A stretch of 64,000 bases of DNA from Acidobacteria subdivision 2 bacterium RH1 MAG20 (GTDB lineage Bacteria; Acidobacteriota; Terriglobia; Terriglobales; Acidobacteriaceae). Under the pieces are notes generated by a model. That model was not told the origin of the DNA. It searched no databases and was given only the letters and a program-made list of their open reading frames with translations. Shown piece after piece: positions 35,137 to 42,986 of the stretch; within the stretch, counting starts at the first letter, position 1, and the number at the start of each line of letters is the position of its first letter. The stretch is from positions 62,001-126,000 of the forward strand of contig NFUO01000112.1 in the NCBI GenBank assembly GCA_002197545.1. Direction: 5' to 3'. Made by a program: the position numbers and the translations under genes.

Positions 35137-37362
35137 ATGAAACTTAACAAATTTACGCTCTGTGCTGTGTTCGCCTTCGTGTTGCCTTTTTCGGCCCGCG
35201 TCGCTTCGCCTCAAACTTCTTCTTCTGCCGGGGAGCAGGCGAAAGCAGGCCGCCTCATCTTTCAGACGAGCAGAGCGTGGTCACCGCGCACCAACATCAA
35301 TGCTGACACCGTAATGGTGTATGGCATCGACGACACGACGGCGGAACGCATTCGATCGTGGCGGCAGCATGGCTATCACGTGACGGTGATGACCGGCGTG
35401 GCGTGGGGACGGTATGCGCCTTATTTTCGCGGAGACTTTGATGGCAAGCAGCATTGGAACGAGACGCAGCAGGAGAAGAGCGGCAAATTGATTCTTCACA
35501 GCGGGCGCGAGGTGCCCTACATTGCACCGAGCCTTTCTTATGGGCGGTATCTGGCGAAGGGAGTAGAGGCGGCGCTGGATGCGGGAGCGGAGGCCATCTA
35601 CCTGGAGGAGCCCGAGTTCTGGGCGCGCGCGGGATGGAGCGACAGTTTTAAGAATGAGTGGCAGGAGTTTTATCACGAGCCATGGCAGGCGCCCGATAGC
35701 TCCGCCGATGCGCAGTATCGTGCGTCGAAGCTGAAGTACTTTCTCTATCGGCGCGCGTTGTCGCAGGTCTTTGACTCGGTGAAGGCTTACGGCGCGGCGA
35801 GGCATCGCACCATACCGTGTTATGTGGCGACGCACTCGCTGATTAACTATGCTCAGTGGCAGATCGTAAGCCCGGAATCATCGCTGCTGGGCGTGGGCGC
35901 CGATGGATATATTGCGCAGGTGTGGACGGGAACTGCACGCACGCCGAATGTCTATAACGGAGTGAAGAAGGAGCGTACGTTTGAGACGGCGTTCCTCGAA
36001 TATGGAGCGCTGCAGAATATTGCGCGCTCGTCGGGCAAACGCATCTGGTATTTGAACGATCCTATCGAGGACAATCCTAATCACTCGTGGACGGACTATC
36101 GCCGGAACTGGGAGAGCACGCTGATTGCCTCGCTGTTACAGCCAGGCGTGGACCGCTACGAGGTGCTTCCGTGGCCGGAGCGCATCTTTGGGCCGAAGTC
36201 GCTGTATCCATCGGCGGAGCAGACGGAATCGAACCCGAAGCCCGCGAAGACGGTGGTGCCGAAGACGTATGAGACGGAGTTGCAGAGCGTCTTTCATGCG
36301 CTGGGCGAGATGCAGCAACCGGCGTCGGCTACGCGGTGGGAGTCGGCGGGGACGCAGGGCATTGGCGTGCTGGTCTCTGACACGCTGATGTTTCAACGCG
36401 CCGCGCCGCAGCCTTCGGATGAAAATCTTGGCCAGTTCTACGGTCTGGCGCTGCCGCTGCTGATGCGCGGCATGCCGGTCGAGCCGGTGCAGATTGAGAG
36501 CACGTACGGCCATGCGGCGAAGGGATTTCTGAATCCCTACAAAGTGCTGCTGCTGAGCTATGACGGGCAGAAGCCGCCGTCGCCGGCGTTCCACACAGCA
36601 CTGGCGGCGTGGGTCAGGCGAGGGGGTGCGCTCATCGTGCTGGATGACGATAAGGACCCGTACAACCACGCCAAGGACTGGTGGAACTCCGATGGCAATC
36701 ACTTCGATACGCCGCGTGAGCATCTCTTTGAGGCACTGGGGCTGGCGCGGGATGCGAAGGGGCTTCATGCGGTGGGACGAGGATATGTTCTCTATGAGGC
36801 CAAGAGTCCGGCTGCTCTTACTTATTTGCCTACCGGGGCAAAGGTGGTTACTGATCTGTTGCAGACAGCCGCGAAGGCGGTGCACCTGTCGCTGAAAGAG
36901 ACGAATGCGCTGGTGCTGCGGCGTGGACCGTATGTCATAGCAGCAGGACTGGATGAGGAGGCGGGTGAGACACAGAGCGCATCTACGCATCCCGCATCGG
37001 TTGCGGGGGACCTGATCAATCTGTTCGATCCGGAACTTGTGGAGAGTGGACGGGTTGCGATTGAGCCGGGGACGCGGGCTTTGCTGCTCGACGTGAACTA
37101 CTTCAAGTCTTCCACTCCGCGTGTTCTCGCGGCTTCGGCCAAGATTACAGAGGAGCATGCGGCCGCCGGGCGTCTTACGTTCAAGGCTGAGGGCATCGAT
37201 CAGACTCAAGCGGTGGTGCGAATTCTTTCAACTAAGGCACCGCGTAAGGTGATGCTCGATGGCACGGCGCTCGACGCCGATCAGTTTCACCAGAGCGGCC
37301 GCACCCTGCTGTTGCATTTTCTAAACAAGGCCACGCCGCAGAAGATACAGGTGCTGTTTTAG
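35137..37362 (+). CDS. Large exported protein, glycoside-hydrolase-like TIM barrel plus C-terminal beta domain
   Basis: 741 residues with a signal peptide (1-25). Residues 40-360 alternate helices and strands in a barrel-like way: MVYGIDDTTAERIRSWRQHG, AIYLEEPEFWARAGWS (Glu157, 158 and 160 at a strand end), IPCYVATHSLI. A Rossmann-like domain follows at 400-540, as in the trimerisation domain of GH42-type enzymes (GIGVLVSD, WVRRGGALIVLDDDKDPYNH), then a beta sandwich with ILSTKAPRKVMLDG. The layout recalls beta-galactosidase-like enzymes, but I cannot assign a family. Acting on an external carbohydrate is inference. Confidence 0.75.
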   Translation: MKLNKFTLCAVFAFVLPFSARVASPQTSSSAGEQAKAGRLIFQTSRAWSPRTNINADTVMVYGIDDTTAERIRSWRQHGYHVTVMTGVAWGRYAPYFRGDFDGKQHWNETQQEKSGKLILHSGREVPYIAPSLSYGRYLAKGVEAALDAGAEAIYLEEPEFWARAGWSDSFKNEWQEFYHEPWQAPDSSADAQYRASKLKYFLYRRALSQVFDSVKAYGAARHRTIPCYVATHSLINYAQWQIVSPESSLLGVGADGYIAQVWTGTARTPNVYNGVKKERTFETAFLEYGALQNIARSSGKRIWYLNDPIEDNPNHSWTDYRRNWESTLIASLLQPGVDRYEVLPWPERIFGPKSLYPSAEQTESNPKPAKTVVPKTYETELQSVFHALGEMQQPASATRWESAGTQGIGVLVSDTLMFQRAAPQPSDENLGQFYGLALPLLMRGMPVEPVQIESTYGHAAKGFLNPYKVLLLSYDGQKPPSPAFHTALAAWVRRGGALIVLDDDKDPYNHAKDWWNSDGNHFDTPREHLFEALGLARDAKGLHAVGRGYVLYEAKSPAALTYLPTGAKVVTDLLQTAAKAVHLSLKETNALVLRRGPYVIAAGLDEEAGETQSASTHPASVAGDLINLFDPELVESGRVAIEPGTRALLLDVNYFKSSTPRVLAASAKITEEHAAAGRLTFKAEGIDQTQAVVRILSTKAPRKVMLDGTALDADQFHQSGRTLLLHFLNKATPQKIQVLF

Positions 37363-37383
37363 CGTGCGCCGCGAGACGCAGGA

Positions 37384-38553
37384 CTATCGCGATGGAGATG
37401 CGAGGACGTACTTGCGCAGCGAGAGGGCGGGACGCTCGATCAGGTAATACGTCAGCAGGGAGATCCCGACGCTGATGGCGAGCAGAGTGAAGAAGCGCAG
37501 GAAGTACGCTGTGAGATCGCCCGGAGGCAGCGGTCCGCGCAGATGATCGTAGGCCATCAGGACATAGCTGTGGACCAGGTAAAAGGCATAGCTGATGAGT
37601 CCGAAGAACGTAAGCAGGCGGGAGCGGAAGATGGCTAGGTAGCGCGCGCCGCTGTGCACGATAACAAAGGCAATGATGGAGCCGGCAAGAAGAGAGATGC
37701 CGGTCTGGCCGGCAGCCGCCATAAACGCGATCTCCTTTTTGCCGCTGTATGGCAAAAACAGGATTGCGAAGAGGACTGCTCCTGCGAAAAATGCGGTTGC
37801 GATCCATCGGGTTGGGATGAAACTCGACGATGCATTCTCGCCGCTCCGCTGAGAGTAGAGGCAGGCGATGAACGCTCCGATGGCGAGTCCATCGCAATGC
37901 AGGAAGGTGAGGTCGTAGTTGTGGTGGCCCACTGCGGCGGCGGCGAGACGAAGGATGACGGCGCTGAGGCCGATACCGATACTCCAGCGAGTGAGTTGCG
38001 CAATGGAACGCCGGCGAACGACGGTAGGCCAGAGCAGATAAAACTGTTCCTCGATCGCGAGCGTCCAGAAGGGGCCAGCCGATGCGACATGGAAGATCTG
38101 GGCAAAGTTAACGATGAACAACGCTGCCAGCAGGACGTATCGATGCGAGTCGGGAACGAAGAAGAAGACGCCAACGAGGCAGAGGACGTAGAGGGGAAGA
38201 ATGCGAAGGACGCGCTTCCAGTAAAAGTTGCGATAGAAGGCAGGACTCGTACGGTCCTGAATCAGAAGCGAAGTGATGAGGAAACCGGAGAGGACGAAAA
38301 ACAGATCGACGCCGGTGAAGCCAAAAGTAGAGAAGTGGTAGAGTCCCCGAATGCCCGGACCCCATTCCTGCGGGCGAATGGAGGTATAGCAAGCGTGGTG
38401 AAAAAAAACGCTGAGAGCAGCGATTCCACGGATACCGTCGAGCTCGCGGATGTGCCTGAGCCGTGCGCTGCGGGGCTTTATCGCCGCTTCACTGGAAGAA
38501 GAGGGCCCCGATTTGTCTGCGGGAGAAACCAATGCGGATTGAACGGCTTCCAT
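37384..38553 (-). CDS. Acyltransferase 3 family membrane protein
   Basis: 389 residues from ATG 38553 (GGAG five bases upstream). The first helix contains ELDGIRGIAALSVFFHHACY, with the HH pair of OafA/YrhL-type O-acyltransferases, and VDLFFVLSGFLIT follows. About ten membrane helices are present and FSNFLGLISYAFYLVHSYVL-like LTFFGLISYAFYLVHSY closes the core. Such enzymes add acetyl or other acyl groups to surface glycans. It is convergent with the large exported protein. Confidence 0.92.
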   Translation of the reverse strand: MEAVQSALVSPADKSGPSSSSEAAIKPRSARLRHIRELDGIRGIAALSVFFHHACYTSIRPQEWGPGIRGLYHFSTFGFTGVDLFFVLSGFLITSLLIQDRTSPAFYRNFYWKRVLRILPLYVLCLVGVFFFVPDSHRYVLLAALFIVNFAQIFHVASAGPFWTLAIEEQFYLLWPTVVRRRSIAQLTRWSIGIGLSAVILRLAAAAVGHHNYDLTFLHCDGLAIGAFIACLYSQRSGENASSSFIPTRWIATAFFAGAVLFAILFLPYSGKKEIAFMAAAGQTGISLLAGSIIAFVIVHSGARYLAIFRSRLLTFFGLISYAFYLVHSYVLMAYDHLRGPLPPGDLTAYFLRFFTLLAISVGISLLTYYLIERPALSLRKYVLASPSR

Positions 38554-38742
38554 GACTTCTCCATGGCGGAAGATACTTCTCATTCTAATAGGTCGCCGCA
38601 ACTGCCTGGCTCGAGTCATGAAAGATAGGGGCAGCTATGACTTACGAACGGTTCATGTAGTGTTTGCAATCGCGGCCCTGGCTCTGCTATTTCGGCGGAA
38701 GAATTCGTTTAGCGCAGAGCGGTTTAAATTCAACAAACAACC

Positions 38743-38757
38743 TCCTAAATATTTAGG
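38743..38757. promoter_or_regulatory. BlaI operator, upstream copy
   Basis: TCCTAAATATTTAGG contains the perfect palindrome CCTAAATATTTAGG (38744-38757). It abuts the -35 box TTGACA. It matches the second copy at 12 of 15 positions. Confidence 0.8.
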
Positions 38758-38786
38758 TTGACAGGTGGTTGGGGTAGTCCTAGACT
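38758..38786 (+). promoter_or_regulatory. Promoter of the blaI-blaR1 operon
   Basis: TTGACA (38758-38763), a 17-base spacer and TAGACT (38781-38786). The consensus -35, exact spacing and flanking operators make this the most convincing promoter in the window. Confidence 0.78.
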
Positions 38787-38802
38787 CCTATTTGTTTAGG
38801 AG
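38785..38802. promoter_or_regulatory. BlaI operator, promoter-proximal copy
   Basis: CTCCTA and TAGGAG arms enclose TTTGTT, overlapping the -10 and the likely start of transcription. The core TCCTATTTGTTTAGG (38786-38800) matches the upstream copy. Part of its right arm doubles as the ribosome site (AGGAGG) of the regulator gene. Confidence 0.78.
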
Positions 38803-38807
38803 GCACT

Positions 38808-39209
38808 ATGGTTGGTCGCAGGAAAGGTTCCAACGCCCTCACACCCCTCGAACTCCAGATCATGCAGGTGCTCTGGAGCGAGGGGCCGAGCAATGTCCAG
38901 CATGTGCAAAAGAGCCTCTTGCCCAACAATGAGCTTGCGTACAACACGGTGCAGACGATGCTCAACATCCTGCATCGCAAGGGCAGAGTCCGGCGCACTC
39001 TGAAAAAACGCGCCTATGTCTATCGCACCGTTGCCTCGCGAGAGCTGGTCCTTGGCCAGGCGGTATGCGATCTCGTCGAGCGCATGTTCGGAGGGTCGTC
39101 TGAGGAACTTGTGATGAGCCTGGTGAAGAGCCGCCAGGTTGATCTGGAGCGGATTGCGGAGCTAAGCAGAAAAGTGGCGGCCCAGGAGAGAGGAGAACAG
39201 GATGAGTAG
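38808..39209 (+). CDS. BlaI/MecI/CopY-family repressor
   Basis: 133 residues. Winged helix at 5-80: NALTPLELQIMQVLWSEGPS, LAYNTVQTMLNILHRKGRVR. A C-terminal dimer helix (FGGSSEELVMSLVKSRQVDL) follows. The AGGAGG ribosome site lies at 38799-38804. Stop overlaps the next gene by eight bases, so the two are coupled. Dyads on both sides of its promoter indicate autoregulation. Confidence 0.93.
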   Translation: MVGRRKGSNALTPLELQIMQVLWSEGPSNVQHVQKSLLPNNELAYNTVQTMLNILHRKGRVRRTLKKRAYVYRTVASRELVLGQAVCDLVERMFGGSSEELVMSLVKSRQVDLERIAELSRKVAAQERGEQDE

Positions 39210-40551
39210 CATCTCTAGCTTGATCGCATCTTATTTCGTCAATTCGGTTTGGGTGGTTGCTCTGATTGGTGGGGCTGGGTGGCTGGTGAGCCGGCTGCTC
39301 AAAAAGATCGGCCCGCAGGCGGAGCATATCGCCTGGGTCTCCACTTTGGCGCTCGCAGTCGTCACACCGGCGCTTCCTGTCCTTCGCTGGTTGCTGAACT
39401 TGCTTTACGTACCACGTGCGACGAGTGGGTATTCTTCCATTGCTTTTATTGCGGCTCAGGGCGGGGGCCAAGGCTCAGGAGGCATCTATGTGCTGCCTGC
39501 AATGCTTGCCGTGCCTTTGCTGTCTCTCTACGTCGGCTTGCTGCTTTATTTTGCAGTGCGATTTGCATGGTCGTTGCGTTGCACCGCAAGACTGCTTCGA
39601 GATGCCTGTCCTCTCTCGCTGACACCGCAACAAGAGGAGATATGGCGTGATTGCAAACGGTCGTTTTCTCTGGACACAGCCCGCATCCTGAGTTCACCGG
39701 AGATCTCAGGCCCTGTCACCGTGGGATTGCGAGAGCCTCTGTTGCTGGTGCCGGATAAATTTGCTGCGGACTGTACTTCGGAGGATTTTCTCGCCGCGCT
39801 GGCGCATGAATGTGCCCACATGAAACGCCGCGATTTTCAGAAGAACCTCTTCTATGAGGTCGTAAGCCTCATCGTTGCCTTTCACCCTGTCACCTGGATG
39901 CTCAAGTCCCACATCGCGCAGACGCGGGAGATGGTCTGCGATGGCATGGCCACGGAGAGGCTTATCGATTCGCGCAGCTATACGCAAGCACTGCTACGAC
40001 TCGCGACCATGGTTGCCATGACCTCACGAGTCTCGACCTCTCACGCCATCGGGATCTTCGATGCCAACATTCTGGAGAAGCGAATCATGATGATGAATCT
40101 CAAGAAGCCGCACCTCAGCTCTGCGTTAAAGTATGGTCTGGTCATTCCCGCAACGCTCTTCCTGCTTTCAGTCGCGGTTGGCGGGGCGGCGATGGCTGTT
40201 GTGATCGAGCCGCAGTCTTCTATGCAAGCAGCCAATCAGGCCCAGCCATACGGTCAGGTCTATCGCGTCGGCAAAGATGTAAGCGCGCCTGTGCTGATCT
40301 TTTCCGTGGATCCTGAATTTCCGAAATCCGCTCGGGGAAAAAAGGATAAGTTCGAAGGAAACTGCCTGATCGGTCTCGTTGTGGACTCGTCGGGAGCGGT
40401 TCATGACGTTCACGTCAAACGCTCTCTTCGTCCCGACTTCGATGCGATGGCAGTCGAAGCCGTGCAGCAGTACCGTTTCAAGCCTGCCAAACGATTGGGA
40501 GAGCCGGTTGCTACCGCGCTGACCGTTGAAGTGAACTTCCAGAAGTTTTGA
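39202..40551 (+). CDS. BlaR1-like M56 membrane metallopeptidase with TonB-type C terminus
   Basis: 449 residues. Membrane helices at about 13-30, 45-65, 95-125 and 310-330 hold an M56 domain whose zinc motif is ALAHECAHMKRRDF (His202, Glu203, His206). In BlaR1/MecR1 this peptidase destroys BlaI upon signal. The sensor is not a penicillin-binding domain. After the last helix comes a TonB C-terminal-like domain (IFSVDPEFPKSARGKKDKFE, CLIGLVVDSSGAVHDVHVKR, AVEAVQQYRFKPAKRLGEPV). So the input is probably different from beta-lactams, perhaps envelope-related. Confidence 0.9.
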   Translation: MSSISSLIASYFVNSVWVVALIGGAGWLVSRLLKKIGPQAEHIAWVSTLALAVVTPALPVLRWLLNLLYVPRATSGYSSIAFIAAQGGGQGSGGIYVLPAMLAVPLLSLYVGLLLYFAVRFAWSLRCTARLLRDACPLSLTPQQEEIWRDCKRSFSLDTARILSSPEISGPVTVGLREPLLLVPDKFAADCTSEDFLAALAHECAHMKRRDFQKNLFYEVVSLIVAFHPVTWMLKSHIAQTREMVCDGMATERLIDSRSYTQALLRLATMVAMTSRVSTSHAIGIFDANILEKRIMMMNLKKPHLSSALKYGLVIPATLFLLSVAVGGAAMAVVIEPQSSMQAANQAQPYGQVYRVGKDVSAPVLIFSVDPEFPKSARGKKDKFEGNCLIGLVVDSSGAVHDVHVKRSLRPDFDAMAVEAVQQYRFKPAKRLGEPVATALTVEVNFQKF

Positions 40552-40568
40552 AAAGCTCTGACAGAGCC

Positions 40569-40598
40569 GGGCGCAGCATGTGATTTCATGCTGCGCCC
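40569..40598. terminator. 12-base hairpin between convergent genes
   Basis: GGGCGCAGCATG (40569-40580) pairs perfectly with CATGCTGCGCCC (40587-40598) around TGATTT. No T run follows, so the terminator role is likely but not certain. Confidence 0.62.
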
Positions 40599-40634
40599 AA
40601 GGTCAGGTGATGCGCATGTCAGTGTTGCATCTGT

Positions 40635-42293
40635 TTAAGCGCGCACTGCGTCCCAGGTAACTTCGCCGTATTCTCCCATCGTCAGCGTGCCCGACATATT
40701 GTTGCCCTGCACTGTGCCCTTGAAGTGGCAAGTAATGGGGTATCCGGTTACAGGAAGCACGCTGGTCAGCGCGATCTGGTCCGCATGGATTGCGCCCTGA
40801 AAGGTTGCGTTGTAGAGCTCGCCGTGATGTTCGCCCGTGACGTTGTTCCCGTCCTGCTTCAGCACAAAGTGCTGCTCGCCCGTACCGCGCAGATAGTGAA
40901 TGGTGACAGCCCAGTTACCCGCGACGGAGGCCGGAGCGCCGGTCGGCACCACCGGATCTTCGTAATGTCCCGGATGAGTCAAGGTCTCATGGATGGAATC
41001 GGCGACGATCTTCACCTCGGCGGCCGTCATGATGTATCCGTAGATCGTGACCGAACTCATCATGTGGTCGGGACGCGATCCTGTGCCTCCGAGCACGATG
41101 CGAGTCGGCGCCTTATCGAGCCGCTTTACCATCTCCGTGCCGGTAATCTTCAGAACGTTGGCATCCCAGGTAATCCGCACTCCGGGGCTTCTATCGATGT
41201 AACCAAGGGGCGGCGGAGGAAGAACTGTGGCTTTCACCGAGGGGATGTCCTTCATGCGGTCGGCGATGGACTGCATCCACCCCAGCCACATCTTTTGCTC
41301 GGCATCGTGATCGCGGGTGTGCCAGGCACGCACCGCGGCCAGCAGGCCCATCATCTCTTCCTTGCTGCACTTCATCGCGCGGCCGTAGCAGTGATGAGGC
41401 GCGTCCTGATAGTACGCTGCCTGGCAGAGGCTCTTATTGCCGATCAACATGCCCGCCGACTGCGGTCCGCGCATGCACTTGCCGCCGGAGTACGCCACCA
41501 GATCCGCTCCCGCTTCAAGATAGGGGTTCGGCACATTCGGTTCCGTCGCTGCCGCGTCCACATAGACGGGAACACCCTTCTCCTTGCAGATCGCTGCGAG
41601 GTTCTTCGTGCTCATGGGAGTGTTGTCATGACGAGGATTGGCCAGGATGTAGATCATGGCGGTGCGCTCGCTGATCTTGGCGCGCAGCTCTTCCGGTGTT
41701 GTAAACTCCACCATCTCCATGCCGCACATGCGCGCGCCGATGTCGTATGGATTGCGCGAGGTTTTGGGAATGACGACCTGGTCCTTCTTCTTGATGTAGG
41801 GTAGCGCCTGGCACTGCTCTATATTTGTACCGGCGACGCAGGCAATAGTTGCGAGGCAGGTCGCTGCTGCTGCGCCTGTCGTCGCCATGCCCCACTCCGC
41901 TCCGCAGAGTCTGCCAAGCTCCGCGCCGACGGCGTCCATCATCTCGTCCATGCGAACGTGGTATAGGGAGGCGTTGTACATCGCCTGTTTTACCTCGGGC
42001 AGCGAGGTCGATCCGCTAATCGCCGTAATCGTTCCACGACAGTTGATGAGCGGGCGAATCCCAATACGCGTGAAGAGATTGTCGTGAAAGTCGCCGTCCG
42101 TATACGGCACCTGATGGCCGGTAAGAACCTGGCCTGCCTTCGCCACGCTACTTTTTGCCGAACCAGATTTCGCAGCAGCCGATGACAGCGCATTGACTGC
42201 GCTCGGAGCGATGGCGCTCGCGGCTGCGGCCGCCGAGATCATTCCAGACTGCTTCAACACATCGCGTCGTGACCAGTTCTTACTATTTGCCAT
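40635..42293 (-). CDS. Tat-exported SelA-like PLP-dependent enzyme with C-terminal beta domain
   Basis: 552 residues from ATG 42293 (AGAGGAAACC upstream). The signal WSRRDVLKQSG with following hydrophobic AAAAASAIAPSAV is a Tat leader. Residues 75-430 match the SelA/DgaE aspartate-aminotransferase-fold group: INCRGTITAISGSTSLPEVK, GAAWG-like GAEWGMATTGAAAATCLATI, VYVDAAATEPNV (Asp246) and LVAYSGGKCMRGPQ (Lys272, the predicted Schiff base). Residues 445-552 form a small beta barrel (NWAVTIHYLRGTGEQHFVLK, IHADQIALTSVLPVTGYPIT). Exported PLP enzymes of this type are rare in my experience. Substrate unknown; an amino sugar acid or cysteine-derived compound is possible. Confidence 0.85.
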   Translation of the reverse strand: MANSKNWSRRDVLKQSGMISAAAAASAIAPSAVNALSSAAAKSGSAKSSVAKAGQVLTGHQVPYTDGDFHDNLFTRIGIRPLINCRGTITAISGSTSLPEVKQAMYNASLYHVRMDEMMDAVGAELGRLCGAEWGMATTGAAAATCLATIACVAGTNIEQCQALPYIKKKDQVVIPKTSRNPYDIGARMCGMEMVEFTTPEELRAKISERTAMIYILANPRHDNTPMSTKNLAAICKEKGVPVYVDAAATEPNVPNPYLEAGADLVAYSGGKCMRGPQSAGMLIGNKSLCQAAYYQDAPHHCYGRAMKCSKEEMMGLLAAVRAWHTRDHDAEQKMWLGWMQSIADRMKDIPSVKATVLPPPPLGYIDRSPGVRITWDANVLKITGTEMVKRLDKAPTRIVLGGTGSRPDHMMSSVTIYGYIMTAAEVKIVADSIHETLTHPGHYEDPVVPTGAPASVAGNWAVTIHYLRGTGEQHFVLKQDGNNVTGEHHGELYNATFQGAIHADQIALTSVLPVTGYPITCHFKGTVQGNNMSGTLTMGEYGEVTWDAVRA

Positions 42294-42608
42294 GGTTTCC
42301 TCTTGCCGTAGGGCGGTTAAGGAGCTGCCTCCGCGACCCCAGCCATGTTCGTCGCAAGGAATACTCATGTTCGTGAATGTAAGAAATATACTTGTTCGAT
42401 CCATAGGTTGCCTAGACAAGGCACTGCGGTTCCAGCGTTCATAAACGAACAGCCATTTTCAAAAATGGACATCCGCAGCCTATAGCTGGCTGATGGGTGG
42501 CCGCTATTTCATTCTTCGGTGGGGATTTATGAGCTTCCGAGTAAGCAGGGCTTCTGGCAGCAGAATTGCCTTTGGTTTATGCAGCACACCTATCTACGGA
42601 GGCTGATC
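42294..42608. other. Gene-free interval with a palindrome
   Basis: The interval holds the promoter region of the SelA-like gene. A perfect dyad CCATTTTCAAAAATGG occupies 42453-42468 about 160 bases upstream of that gene; GTTC and GAAC arms lie at 42437-42450. No gene is seen. Confidence 0.5.
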
Positions 42609-42978
42609 ATGCCATATTTCGAACGGATTCGCGATTCGCTCTCCGGCCCGTTTGGCCCTGACATCATCAGGGAGCGAACGGCGGCAGGGTGGCAGATGGT
42701 ATCGATCGAATGGCGGCGCGAGCTTCCCGATGGCGAAGCTCCGACTGAGCACGCATTTAGCGATGGCATTGCTGGCTCAGGACTTCTCATATTCCAGCAT
42801 CGTCAGCGACTTGAACGAAAAAGGCCTGCGGACGCGGGACGGCAGCTCCTGGACCCGTACTGCGGTCTTCAATATGATGCCGCGCCTGATCGAAGTAGGA
42901 CCGCGCCTCTTCCATTCTGACGAATGGAAGGAACAGCAACTCAGCCTCTCGCGGCCAAAAGAATCAAAGGTCTTGTAA
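42609..42978 (+). pseudogene. Frameshifted recombinase-like helix-turn-helix gene fragment
   Basis: The ATG at 42609 begins MPYFERIRDSLSGPFGPDII and reads to about DGEAPTEHAF. At about 42750-42770 sense passes to the next frame, which continues LAMALLAQDFSYSSIVSDLN, EKGLRTRDGSSWTRTAVFNM to a stop at 42978. The second part looks like the recombinase/HTH segment with a helix (SYSSIVSDLNEKGLRTRDGS) common in resolvase-family proteins. One base shift, perhaps with a deletion, breaks the gene. The intact form would be about 120 residues or longer. Confidence 0.68.
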
Positions 42979-42986
42979 GCATTACT

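Noticed and set aside
36136..37209. 357-residue minus-strand ORF
   Set aside because: Antisense to the large exported protein; Arg/His/Gln-rich without domains.
40725..41804. 359-residue plus-strand ORF
   Set aside because: Antisense to the SelA-like gene.
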